Below, piece after piece: positions 18,691-26,408 of a DNA stretch of 64,000 nt. The stretch is from an uncultured Bacilli bacterium. Its GTDB lineage: Bacteria > Bacillota_I > Bacilli_A > RF39 > UBA660. Positions within the stretch are counted from its first letter, which is position 1; each line of letters starts with the position of its first letter. Made by a program: the position numbers and the translations under genes. Location: the NCBI GenBank assembly GCA_934141575.1, contig CAKPCJ010000002.1, positions 1 to 64,000 on the forward strand, given 5' to 3'. The notes below the pieces were generated by a model. The model saw nothing but the letters and a program-made list of their open reading frames with translations, ran no database searches and was not told the origin of the DNA.

Positions 18691-19041
18691 TCAACAAATA
18701 TTACATTGTCTCTTTATCCATAAAATTATAATTCCAACAACATAATCTATTTGATTATCTGTTAATTTAATATTTGGACTTATTCCATACCACTTATAAA
18801 GACATCCTCTACAACATGTTGCAGTAGCGTGCTGTGCTATAAAAACAGGATGTCCCTTCATTGGGGTTTGTTTTCCATCGTTTTGAATTATTGCTGGTGC
18901 CAACCTCTTTATTATAAAATCATATGCATGTTTTTCTATCACATCAATTCCTTTTTCTAACACATAATCTTTATACTTTTGTCCTAATTTAAAACTACTT
19001 CTAAATTTTGATTTAGAAAGTTTTTCTAATTGTTCTTCCAT
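18691..19041 (-). CDS. DUF4186 family protein
   Basis: 116 residues. Matches DUF4186 as I know it: KFRSSFKLGQKYKDYV, the segment KRLAPA, NDGKQTPMKGHPVFIAQHATATCC and RGCLYKWYG. The CC-RGC and His positions suggest a metal or redox site, but the function is unknown. The ATG at 19041 has AGGAGA seven bases upstream. A GTG six codons before it overlaps that site. It is 36 bases upstream of the metalloprotease gene on the same strand, probably in one transcript. Confidence 0.85.
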   Translation of the reverse strand: MEEQLEKLSKSKFRSSFKLGQKYKDYVLEKGIDVIEKHAYDFIIKRLAPAIIQNDGKQTPMKGHPVFIAQHATATCCRGCLYKWYGISPNIKLTDNQIDYVVGIIILWIKRQCNIC

Positions 19042-19166
19042 CAAATCTCTCCTATCCACACTTACAATATTAACACAAATATAGTTTAAATTTTTTTGTT
19101 TGCAATTTTATTAAAAAATTGTAACATTTAACAAAGATTATAACATATATTTATTAATAACAAGTA

Positions 19167-19196
19167 TTGTAAAATAATATAGCTATATGCTACAAT
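19167..19196 (+). promoter_or_regulatory. Promoter of the HD hydrolase gene
   Basis: -35 TTGTAA, 18-bp spacer, -10 TACAAT preceded by TGC (extended -10), ending 22 bases before the start codon. Confidence 0.65.
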
Positions 19197-19218
19197 ACAC
19201 TGCAAAGGAGAAATAACA

Positions 19219-19869
19219 ATGTCAAAAGAAGAAAACGTATTAAATTATTACGTTATGTGTAATAAACTAAAAAATATCATAAGAACAGGATGGAAAAAAT
19301 GGAATGTGCAAAGAGAAAGAATCGAAAGCGTTGCAGAACATGTATATGGCGTTCAAATGCTCGCACTTGCAATGAAATCTGAATACAAATATGATATTGA
19401 TATAATGAAAGTAATATTAATGCTATCTATACATGAATTAGGTGAAACCATTATTGGAGATTTAACTTTATTCCAAATAGATAAAAAAGAAAAAGAAAAA
19501 ATAGAACATGCAGCTGTTCATAATATTTTAAGTTCTCTATTAGACGGCGAACAAATAGAAAAGCTTTTTATTGAATTTGATGAACAAAAAACAAAAGAAG
19601 CAATTTTTGCATATCAATGCGATAAATTAGAATGCGATTTACAGTGCAAACTATACGATGAAGAAAGTTGTGTAGATTTAACAAAACAACCTGAAAATGA
19701 TATAATTAATAACGAAAAAATTAAAGATTTATTAGAATGCAATAAGTCTTGGTCTAGAATGTGGTTAAAGTTTGGACAACAAATTTACCCATATGATAAT
19801 AATTTTATGGCTGTTTCAAACTATGCACTAAATAATTCAATAGCAAAGATTAAAGTATATAATAAATAG
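19219..19869 (+). CDS. HD-domain hydrolase, YfbR/HDDC2-like nucleotidase
   Basis: 216 residues. The YfbR/HDDC2-type HD fold is seen in RTGWKKWNV...ESVAEHVYGV, then SIHELGETIIGDLT; the four metal ligands H...HE...D are visible. Relatives are 5'-deoxynucleotidases that remove phosphate from dNMPs. The C-terminal part after about residue 150 is divergent. AAAGGAG precedes the ATG. The gene is a solitary plus-strand unit between two minus-strand accessory clusters. The exact substrate is uncertain. Confidence 0.8.
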   Translation: MSKEENVLNYYVMCNKLKNIIRTGWKKWNVQRERIESVAEHVYGVQMLALAMKSEYKYDIDIMKVILMLSIHELGETIIGDLTLFQIDKKEKEKIEHAAVHNILSSLLDGEQIEKLFIEFDEQKTKEAIFAYQCDKLECDLQCKLYDEESCVDLTKQPENDIINNEKIKDLLECNKSWSRMWLKFGQQIYPYDNNFMAVSNYALNNSIAKIKVYNK

Positions 19870-19893
19870 CAGGTTACACTACATAATAAAAAC

Positions 19894-19921
19894 CAATGAA
19901 TGAATAATCATTGATTTTTTT
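19894..19921. terminator. Terminator between the HD gene and kinase-like gene
   Basis: CAATGA/TCATTG stem with an eight-base loop and a run of seven T residues on the plus strand. The minus strand also ends in T residues, so it may act in both directions. Confidence 0.65.
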
Positions 19922-20651
19922 ATCTTCTAAAATAATCTATTGGCTTCCTAACAGATCCTAATTTTTTTGAAAGTTCATGTACAACTTCAGTGTTTTCATC
20001 AATTTTAATTTCTGATAGTTCAGCTATCTTTTGAACAATATCCAAGTAATACATCTTAAAAGTTTTATAATCTAGCTTGCGAACTATACAATCTAAACAA
20101 ATATCTCTAAATAAAGTTAATAATTCTCTTTTATTATGAGTTTTTAAAACATCCTCAGGTAATTTTGTTAAATTAAAGCAATCAGGATCAATAATAACTA
20201 TAGAATTCTTGCCAAGAATTGCATTCTCACGTTTAACATCATGAACTATTATTGAATGTTTTGTAAATATTTCAAACAATGCTTCAAGTTCTTTAAAATT
20301 ATCAATAAGATAATCAATCTCCATTTCCAAAACATTTACAGAATCATTAGGGTAATACTTCGCTGTATATGCATCAATATGAAACTTAGAAATACTCATT
20401 TTATAAGTAAAAAGTGTAAGCAATGTCATATCACTATAAACATCATAAAGTTCAACTAAATGGGGATTATCTATACATTTCAATGTGTCAAAAATTGACT
20501 GTTTTAATCTATATCTAGATTCTGTTTCAAAATAATATTTTTTAAGCATTATATGCCCATCAGTAAATATTTTTCCACAATCACCATGATTTACATATAT
20601 CATTAAATCCATATCAATTTTTGCTTTTTCACAATTTCTATCATATAACAT
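19920..20651 (-). CDS. Protein-kinase-like protein
   Basis: 243 residues, no close family recognised. Kinase-fold landmarks are visible: a glycine-containing loop HGDCGKIF (about 22-29), a Lys in IMLKKYY (37/38), a catalytic-loop match VHDVKRENAIL (Asp138, Lys140, Asn143) corresponding to HRDLKPENIL, and DPD (155-157) in place of DFG. The HRD Arg is missing. It has no transmembrane segment. It is the last gene of a four-gene minus-strand set with 20710, 21440 and 22162. Activity on a protein or small molecule is inferred only from the motifs. Confidence 0.6.
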   Translation of the reverse strand: MLYDRNCEKAKIDMDLMIYVNHGDCGKIFTDGHIMLKKYYFETESRYRLKQSIFDTLKCIDNPHLVELYDVYSDMTLLTLFTYKMSISKFHIDAYTAKYYPNDSVNVLEMEIDYLIDNFKELEALFEIFTKHSIIVHDVKRENAILGKNSIVIIDPDCFNLTKLPEDVLKTHNKRELLTLFRDICLDCIVRKLDYKTFKMYYLDIVQKIAELSEIKIDENTEVVHELSKKLGSVRKPIDYFRR

Positions 20652-20709
20652 AACTACAATTACTCCTTAATAACAAAGTATTATATCACACAATATATAA
20701 AAAACAACT

Positions 20710-21411
20710 TTAGTTACTAATGTATTTATAATACTTAGATAAAAATGGTAAGCTATTCTCAACAAACGCAATATTTCTTTCAATCATAAACATTAATATT
20801 TTATTAGCGTTAACAGAATCATTATATTGTAACATCGAAATTTTGCTAGGAGCTATATTAATATTAAAAAAAGTGTGCATATTCCAAGGCTCTTGTTTAG
20901 AGTTATTTACGTTACTATCATATGAATATATATATTTTAATTGATTTCTTGAATACTTTTGATTTTTAACTTCATCTATATCATCATATGAAAAATCCTT
21001 TCCCTCTTCCAAATTTAAAACTAAAAAAACACTATTTTCCAAAATATTTTTTAGTTTTTTTATAGCATAATTTATCTTACTATCTCGTTTTATCCAATTT
21101 TTAAATATAGTATCAACTACAATTCTTGGAAAACAGGGATTAGTCATGCAAAATATTCCACATCTATATATAAAAGTATTTTTTGGTCTTAAAATAAGCC
21201 ACTTAATCCAAGCATCCATCAATATCAATACATTTTTTTCACCAATAGAAAAAAATACCTTTCTACTTTTCTCTATTCCTTTTGAATTTTTACCTATTCT
21301 TGGTTCTAGTCCGTTTCTAAAAATTGATTGTATATTAGAAGAATTTGTATAATGAAAAAATGAAGATTCCAAATCAATTTCACTAACCTGTTTAAATCTT
21401 ATTTCATCCAC
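20710..21411 (-). CDS. Unknown protein with an ADP-ribosyltransferase-like N-terminus
   Basis: 233 residues. The segment FFHYTNSSNIQSIFRNGLEPRIG (about 18-40), followed by VFFSIGEKN, has the H-Y-T...I...GL layout seen at the NAD-binding start of DarT/KptA-like ADP-ribosyltransferase folds. A matching catalytic Glu cannot be assigned with confidence. The start is GTG, with GGTGATG five bases upstream. It sits between two kinase-like genes in one operon. It could be a modifying enzyme or toxin, or only a structural relative. The family name is not known to me. Confidence 0.45.
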   Translation of the reverse strand: MDEIRFKQVSEIDLESSFFHYTNSSNIQSIFRNGLEPRIGKNSKGIEKSRKVFFSIGEKNVLILMDAWIKWLILRPKNTFIYRCGIFCMTNPCFPRIVVDTIFKNWIKRDSKINYAIKKLKNILENSVFLVLNLEEGKDFSYDDIDEVKNQKYSRNQLKYIYSYDSNVNNSKQEPWNMHTFFNINIAPSKISMLQYNDSVNANKILMFMIERNIAFVENSLPFLSKYYKYISN

Positions 21412-21439
21412 TATACATCACCAATCAACATTATAGCAT

Positions 21440-22099
21440 TTATTTAACTTTTATTGAATCAATAAAATTAGATAAAGTAGAATACGAAATAGTTTTACCA
21501 CAAATATCATTAATAATACTTTGATTTAACATTTTAGTTACTAAATAATCTTCTAACTTCTTTGACAATGGCTTCAATATAAAATCTGGATATATAAGTT
21601 CCAAGATAATATTTAAATACAACCTGAGTACAAACGCTAATCTTTCCTTTTTAGAATCATTAGCGATTTCTGTTGTATAAGTATCTAAATCTACTATTTT
21701 TGCATCGTTGCCACTAACAAGAATACCATCAATATTAAAATCCATGGGATAAATTTCATTATTAGTTAGCTCTTCTAAATTTTTTAATACTAATTTTATA
21801 ATACTAATTTTAGTTTTATTCGATAATTCAGTTAAACTAGACAAAGTTTTATATTCTTCAAAATAAGGAATTTGTACACCAGCAAGCTTATCATTTTCCA
21901 AAATAATGCCAGTTGGTAACACAGTACCTTTAAGATTACGTTGTTTTGAAGTCAAGCATAATAAATGATATATACTACTTACATTATTGGTATTATATAA
22001 CTTATATAAGTCATTACCAACTATATAAAGTTTAGATTCAGAGCCACAAAAATCATGTTTCTTTAAATCAAAATTTTCATTTAATTGAATAAAATTCAT
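21440..22099 (-). CDS. Protein-kinase-like protein (second, divergent)
   Basis: 219 residues. Shows a reduced kinase-like pattern: CGSESKLYIVGNDLYKLYN at the N-terminus (candidate ATP Lys at 33), YPMDFNIDGILV (Asp120) as the catalytic loop, and VDLDTY (137-139) as the metal motif. It is weaker than the 19920-20651 protein and lacks the Lys and Asn of the catalytic loop, so it may be a pseudokinase or regulator. It is 28 bases upstream of the ADP-ribosyltransferase-like gene in the same operon. Confidence 0.5.
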   Translation of the reverse strand: MNFIQLNENFDLKKHDFCGSESKLYIVGNDLYKLYNTNNVSSIYHLLCLTSKQRNLKGTVLPTGIILENDKLAGVQIPYFEEYKTLSSLTELSNKTKISIIKLVLKNLEELTNNEIYPMDFNIDGILVSGNDAKIVDLDTYTTEIANDSKKERLAFVLRLYLNIILELIYPDFILKPLSKKLEDYLVTKMLNQSIINDICGKTISYSTLSNFIDSIKVK

Positions 22100-22161
22100 A
22101 ATAAAACCCCTTACAAAAATTTGTAGAGGTTATACTAACACTTTAAAATAAATATGTCAAA

Positions 22162-22527
22162 TTAAACATTTTCAAACAATAATCTAATTTGCTCACTATC
22201 ATCATTAAAACTAATTAACTCTTCTTTTTCAACTTCTACTATATATTTAATAAAATACTTATCATTTACATGATAATAGTACAACTTATCGTACATACTA
22301 TCAAAGTTTGCACAAGATGAAGTTATTTCTTCAATATCATAAACTTTTCCTATATTATCCAATTTTTGCAAATAATCTCTATTAGGAATCTCACTACTAT
22401 TACCATTACTATCAAAAACTAAAAAATATCTCTTGTATTTGCTGCCATCGATTTTATACTGTAAAAATTTTTCGTTAAATATATACTCATCAATAATAGA
22501 ATATTTGTAATTCTTTTCATATATCAT
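22162..22527 (-). CDS. Hypothetical protein, first gene of the kinase-like operon
   Basis: 121 residues, acidic, rich in Tyr, Asp and Asn, no membrane segment, no motif recognised. GGTGATG lies 8 bases before the ATG. It begins only about 28 bases past the tRNA-Leu terminator, leaving almost no room for a promoter. Expression may therefore depend on readthrough from the tRNA. Confidence 0.6.
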   Translation of the reverse strand: MIYEKNYKYSIIDEYIFNEKFLQYKIDGSKYKRYFLVFDSNGNSSEIPNRDYLQKLDNIGKVYDIEEITSSCANFDSMYDKLYYYHVNDKYFIKYIVEVEKEELISFNDDSEQIRLLFENV

Positions 22528-22555
22528 ATAATATTCATCACCATCTAACTAAACA

Positions 22556-22580
22556 AAAAGCTAACTACAACTAGTTAGCA
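22556..22580 (-). terminator. Terminator after tRNA-Leu
   Basis: 8-bp stem GCTAACTA/TAGTTAGC with a four-base loop, then TTTTT on the minus strand. Confidence 0.75.
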
Positions 22581-22617
22581 TTTATAAGTAAGCCTAAAAA
22601 TAAGCATTAAACCATAA

Positions 22618-22702
22618 TGGTGCCCATAGTCGGACTCGAACCGACATGAATTTCTTCGCACGATTTTGAGTCGTGTGCGTCTACCAATTCCGCCATACGG
22701 GC
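22618..22702 (-). tRNA. tRNA-Leu (anticodon CAA)
   Basis: 85 nt with encoded CCA. The acceptor stem GCCCGTA pairs with TATGGGC, the anticodon loop is CTCAAAA giving CAA (reads TTG), the T-arm carries GGTTCGAGTCC, and there is a long variable arm as in class II tRNAs. An extended -10 (TGTTATAAT) lies just upstream at about 22711-22716. Confidence 0.97.
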
Positions 22703-22743
22703 ATATAGACATTATAACATAAGATATTATAAATTGCTATACT

Positions 22744-23316
22744 TTATTGAACGATTTCCTCAATTTCTTCTTTATACTTAGTATCAAATATAGAACTTTC
22801 AACAGCTTCACTAACAACATTATCAAATTTTGGAAGTTCATCTTTACTTGCCAAATTAAAATAATCCAAGAATTTATCTGTTGTTTTATAAAGGTTTGGT
22901 CTTCCAGGAAGTTCAGATTTACCAGCTTCGCATATCAACCCTTTAAGTACCAATTTTCTAACTAACTGGCTACTACTAACTCCCCTTATTTGATCAACTT
23001 CTATCCTAGTAACTGGTTCATTATACGCTATCACTGCTAATGTCTCAAGCGCTGCCTGTGATAAAGTATTACTTGTTGCCTCTACTAGTTTCTTATAATA
23101 TGAAGCATATTCTTTTTTTGTAACAAGTTTATATTTATTTCCTAAAAACACTAAACTTATACCTCTATTTTCATTATTATAATCTTTAGAAAGTTCATCT
23201 ATAATTTCTGTAACAATATCATCAGAAACATCTAAAACTTCACATATTTCTTCTTTTGATAATCCCTCATCGCCAACTATAAATAAAAGTCCTTCCAAAA
23301 TTGGCTTAAACTTCAT
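22744..23316 (-). CDS. scpB: Segregation and condensation protein B
   Basis: 190 residues, two winged-helix domains. Forms the condensin complex with SMC and ScpA to compact and separate chromosomes. Family blocks visible: KPILEGLLFIVGDEGLS at the N-terminus, SQAALETLAVIAYNEPVTR, and GRPNLYKTTDKFLDYF. The ATG at 23316 is preferred, with GGGTGG upstream; a GTG three codons earlier overlaps that site. It overlaps the end of scpA by 11 bases. Confidence 0.95.
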   Translation of the reverse strand: MKFKPILEGLLFIVGDEGLSKEEICEVLDVSDDIVTEIIDELSKDYNNENRGISLVFLGNKYKLVTKKEYASYYKKLVEATSNTLSQAALETLAVIAYNEPVTRIEVDQIRGVSSSQLVRKLVLKGLICEAGKSELPGRPNLYKTTDKFLDYFNLASKDELPKFDNVVSEAVESSIFDTKYKEEIEEIVQ

Positions 23317-24046
23317 TATTACCACCCTTTTTCAAAATTAGTATTTGATCAAAATTTGCATCCTGTTTTATTTCCAAACTAGATTCTTTAGCCATCTCAA
23401 GTATAGTTAAAAATGTTACTACAACATAATCCTTAGTCATAATATCAAAAAGTTCATCAAAATAAACCCTTTTCTTTTTTTCTAAGATACTTGCTACTTG
23501 TTTTTTTCTCTCAACTACAGATATTTCTTTTTTAGATATATACGTATTAAGAGGCCTATTTAATTGTTTCTTGTTAAGTAATTCTTGAAAAGCCTGAATT
23601 AATATATTAACATCTTTGCTATTTTCAGGATCTATTATTTCATCTTCAATATATTCTTTCATATCATCCGGTTGCTTAGTAAATATAAAGCTTCTAGTTA
23701 GTTCTAAATCTCTAAATTTTGTACTCATCTCTTTATACTGTTTATATTCGACTAATCTTTTTATCAATTGTTCTTTGGGATCTTCTATATACTCATCATT
23801 ATCATCAACTGCCGTTTGTTTTGGAAGCAACGATCTTGATTTCATTTCTATTAGCTCAGCTGCCATAACTAAATAAGTAGATGCTATTGTTAAATTTAAC
23901 TCTTGCATTTTTTCAATGTAATCCATATACTGAGTTACAACTCTTTCTATTGATATGTCATAAATATCTATGTCATCTTGTTTTATTAAATGAAGTAACA
24001 AATCAAGAGGCCCCTCAAATTCATCTATCTTAACAGTATAATCCAT
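23306..24046 (-). CDS. scpA: Segregation and condensation protein A (kleisin)
   Basis: 246 residues. The bacterial kleisin bridging SMC heads and binding ScpB. The N-terminal VKIDEFEGPLDLLLHLI and YLVMAAELIEMKSRSLLP are diagnostic. The acidic middle is typical, and the C-terminal winged helix lies around VVVTFLTILEMAKE. It is co-transcribed with scpB, while smc itself is about 16 kb away in this window. Confidence 0.95.
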   Translation of the reverse strand: MDYTVKIDEFEGPLDLLLHLIKQDDIDIYDISIERVVTQYMDYIEKMQELNLTIASTYLVMAAELIEMKSRSLLPKQTAVDDNDEYIEDPKEQLIKRLVEYKQYKEMSTKFRDLELTRSFIFTKQPDDMKEYIEDEIIDPENSKDVNILIQAFQELLNKKQLNRPLNTYISKKEISVVERKKQVASILEKKKRVYFDELFDIMTKDYVVVTFLTILEMAKESSLEIKQDANFDQILILKKGGNNEV

Positions 24047-24078
24047 ATAAATACCTCAAATCTACATATAATTATATC

Positions 24079-24102
24079 AAAAAATACCACTTAAATGGTA
24101 TT
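24079..24102 (-). terminator. Terminator of the acidic tail-anchored protein gene
   Basis: 7-bp stem AATACCA/TGGTATT with a six-base loop, followed by TTTT on the minus strand. It overlaps the stop codon of the gene at 24101. Confidence 0.7.
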
Positions 24103-25120
24103 ATTTTTTAAAGTTATCAAAAATTTTATTTATATCTGGAAAAAAACTTATAAGTAAAATTAATAGTGCAAAAAATATTATCATTCCTACCATTTCATAT
24201 GTTTTCCTGCTAGAATTTTGTTTCTTTATATTTGCATCTATTTCATCTTGTCTATTATATATAGGTATTGCTCCCCTTCCAGTATCAAAATCTACATTCG
24301 TACTCAAATTCTGATTAGTAAGATTATCAGAATTAGAATTTTGTCCTATATTTATTTCTTGCTTTTTATCAAGACCACTTGGCATGTCTTCGCTACTGTT
24401 TTTCATATCATCAAAAATAAATCTAGTAACCACTGTTTCAGTTGGAGTTTTTCCATCATTAAAGGTGTCGACATTGTTAGTATCATATTGCATCATTCCA
24501 GCTGTATTATATGTTTCAGGTACCTCTGGTTCTTCAACATTTTCCTGAACTTTTTCCTTTTCAACATTTTCATCAGCATTATACTCCATCATACCTTCAC
24601 TATCAAATTCTGTTTTTTCTGGAATATAATCACTCTTATTATTTGGATCGTATGGAGATATAACATAATCACCATCAGTTTGTAAATCATTATGAAGCAT
24701 CGGATCATAATCCATAAAATCATCACTATACGTAACTTCCTTTGGTACCTCCACTTTAGTTTCAACAGGATTTTTCTCTTTATTTACCTCTGGAGTTGCA
24801 GTTTTTAAGGCTTCTTCATAACTTTCTGACTTCTCATCATCATACATATAAGCTAAAGTATTATCAACATTATTATTTACTTGTTCTCTATTAGAAGTAC
24901 TATATACAGGAGTACCATAATTTTCAACTTGATTTCTATTTGAAGAACTATAAACCAACCTACTACCATCCGGATTAATATATTGATTATCTTGCTGTAT
25001 AAATTGATCTCTATTGGAATTAGTATAAACAGGTGTTCCATAATTATTATTTTCTACATTATTTTTTGATGACACATCCTTAAAATCATCATCATCCAAC
25101 ATCTCAAAATCATCATTCAT
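24101..25120 (-). CDS. Acidic, repeat-containing, C-terminally anchored membrane protein
   Basis: 339 residues. About 300 cytoplasmic, disordered-looking residues rich in Asn, Asp, Glu and Ser, ending in one hydrophobic helix (GMIIFFALLILLISFF) and a short basic tail: a tail-anchored layout without a signal peptide. Imperfect repeats (NYGTPVY...SNR twice, plus LVYSSSNRNQ) lie in the first 90 residues, and three MM(E/Q)Y-D repeats follow. The ATG at 25120 has AGGAGGTG upstream; a GTG three codons earlier overlaps it. It is upstream of scpA with its own terminator. Function unknown; perhaps a division or scaffold protein. Confidence 0.6.
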   Translation of the reverse strand: MNDDFEMLDDDDFKDVSSKNNVENNNYGTPVYTNSNRDQFIQQDNQYINPDGSRLVYSSSNRNQVENYGTPVYSTSNREQVNNNVDNTLAYMYDDEKSESYEEALKTATPEVNKEKNPVETKVEVPKEVTYSDDFMDYDPMLHNDLQTDGDYVISPYDPNNKSDYIPEKTEFDSEGMMEYNADENVEKEKVQENVEEPEVPETYNTAGMMQYDTNNVDTFNDGKTPTETVVTRFIFDDMKNSSEDMPSGLDKKQEINIGQNSNSDNLTNQNLSTNVDFDTGRGAIPIYNRQDEIDANIKKQNSSRKTYEMVGMIIFFALLILLISFFPDINKIFDNFKK

Positions 25121-25217
25121 GGTGCACACCTCCTAGTATTAATTATTATAACACAAAATAATAAATTTTACTTGATTTTTTTGCTATTTATTTTAAAATT
25201 ATATTAGGTGATTATTT

Positions 25218-25526
25218 TTGAAACAATTTAATATGGTGGATGAAGAATTTATATGTGAAAAATGTGGAGAAAAAATAAACAAACTAAATTACACTGCAAG
25301 AGACCATTGTAATAAATGTTTATACTCTAAACATGTAGATATCAATCCTGGTGATAGAGCAAATTCGTGTAAAGGTCTTCTTAAACCAATAGGAATAGAA
25401 AAATTTAAAGATACATATAAAATAATATACAAATGTGAAAAATGTGGTCAATTGCATAAAAATATTGTTGCTTCCGACGATAATTTTGACTTAATAATAG
25501 ATTTATCTGTAAATAAAAACTTCTAG
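25218..25526 (+). CDS. RNHCP-like zinc-ribbon protein
   Basis: 102 residues. Two CxxC pairs flank the core (CEKCGE near the start, CEKCGQLH near the end), with RDHCNKCLYSKHVDINPGDR between. This matches the RNHCP family, though the name-giving RNHCP reads RDHCNKC here. The likely role is zinc binding, possibly RNA-related. The start is TTG with AGGTG seven bases upstream. It is a single-gene plus-strand unit with its own terminator, facing the CDF transporter gene. Confidence 0.8.
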   Translation: MKQFNMVDEEFICEKCGEKINKLNYTARDHCNKCLYSKHVDINPGDRANSCKGLLKPIGIEKFKDTYKIIYKCEKCGQLHKNIVASDDNFDLIIDLSVNKNF

Positions 25527-25544
25527 TCTAAACTAGGAGCTTTT
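25520..25544 (+). terminator. Terminator of the RNHCP-like gene
   Basis: 8-bp stem CTTCTAGT/ACTAGGAG (one wobble) with loop CTAA, followed by TTTTT on the plus strand. It also covers the end of the convergent transporter gene. Confidence 0.7.
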
Positions 25545-26396
25545 TATTGGATTTATATGAATAATAACATATTTAATTTTCAATTCACTTTTACTTTTTA
25601 GTTTGTCTTCAACTTGATGTGCTATAGAATGCGCATCTATTAAAGAAGTATCTTCATTAACCGATATTTGAATTTTTGCCTCATTATAGCTACCGAATTT
25701 TATAATATCAATATTATCAATTAATTTTACACCAGAAACACTCTTAATAATATTCTTTACATCACTTAAATAATTTTCATCAGCCTCTACTTCGCCTAAA
25801 ATTAAATTAATATTCAATCTAAGTATAGATATACCTGTTTTTATAATAAATAACCCTATCAATATAGTGGAAATCATATCTGTATATTTAAAAATTGATA
25901 TTTTATCTGAAAATTGAATTAACAATGACGAAATTAAAACCACTATAGAAGATATAACATCCATGGAACTTTCTTTGCCGCTAGATATTAATATTTGATT
26001 ATTCATTTTTCCACCCATTACGCATAAATATTTTGCAATGAAAAATTTAACAACTATCGTTACTATAGAAGCATAAACAACTATAATACTTGGTATTTCA
26101 TTAGACCCACTATTGAAAACAAGTGCTAATCCGAGTACTAATATAACTATACCAATTATTATACTAGTTACATATTCAAGCCTTCCATGACCATATGGAT
26201 GCTCCTTATCAGCAGGTTTATCAGACAACTTTGAACCGACCATAGCAACAACATCGGTAGCCAAATCAGATAAAGAATGCACGCCATCTGCTAAAAGAGC
26301 ATTTGACTTTCCAATAAAACCTATAATAAATTTAATAAATACTAAAACTGTATTAACAATAAAACTTTTAAGTAATACAGTAGTAACCTTATTCAA
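25533..26396 (-). CDS. Cation diffusion facilitator (CDF) metal exporter
   Basis: 287 residues. Six transmembrane helices then a cytoplasmic ferredoxin-like domain. The metal site is visible as HSLSDLATD in TM2 and the PADKEHPYGHGR loop signature after it. Proton-coupled efflux of Mn, Zn or Fe is expected; the metal cannot be told from the motifs. The TTG start is 13 bases after the polA stop, so it belongs to the polA transcript. Confidence 0.9.
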   Translation of the reverse strand: MNKVTTVLLKSFIVNTVLVFIKFIIGFIGKSNALLADGVHSLSDLATDVVAMVGSKLSDKPADKEHPYGHGRLEYVTSIIIGIVILVLGLALVFNSGSNEIPSIIVVYASIVTIVVKFFIAKYLCVMGGKMNNQILISSGKESSMDVISSIVVLISSLLIQFSDKISIFKYTDMISTILIGLFIIKTGISILRLNINLILGEVEADENYLSDVKNIIKSVSGVKLIDNIDIIKFGSYNEAKIQISVNEDTSLIDAHSIAHQVEDKLKSKSELKIKYVIIHINPIKSS

Positions 26397-26408
26397 TATA
26401 CCACATCC

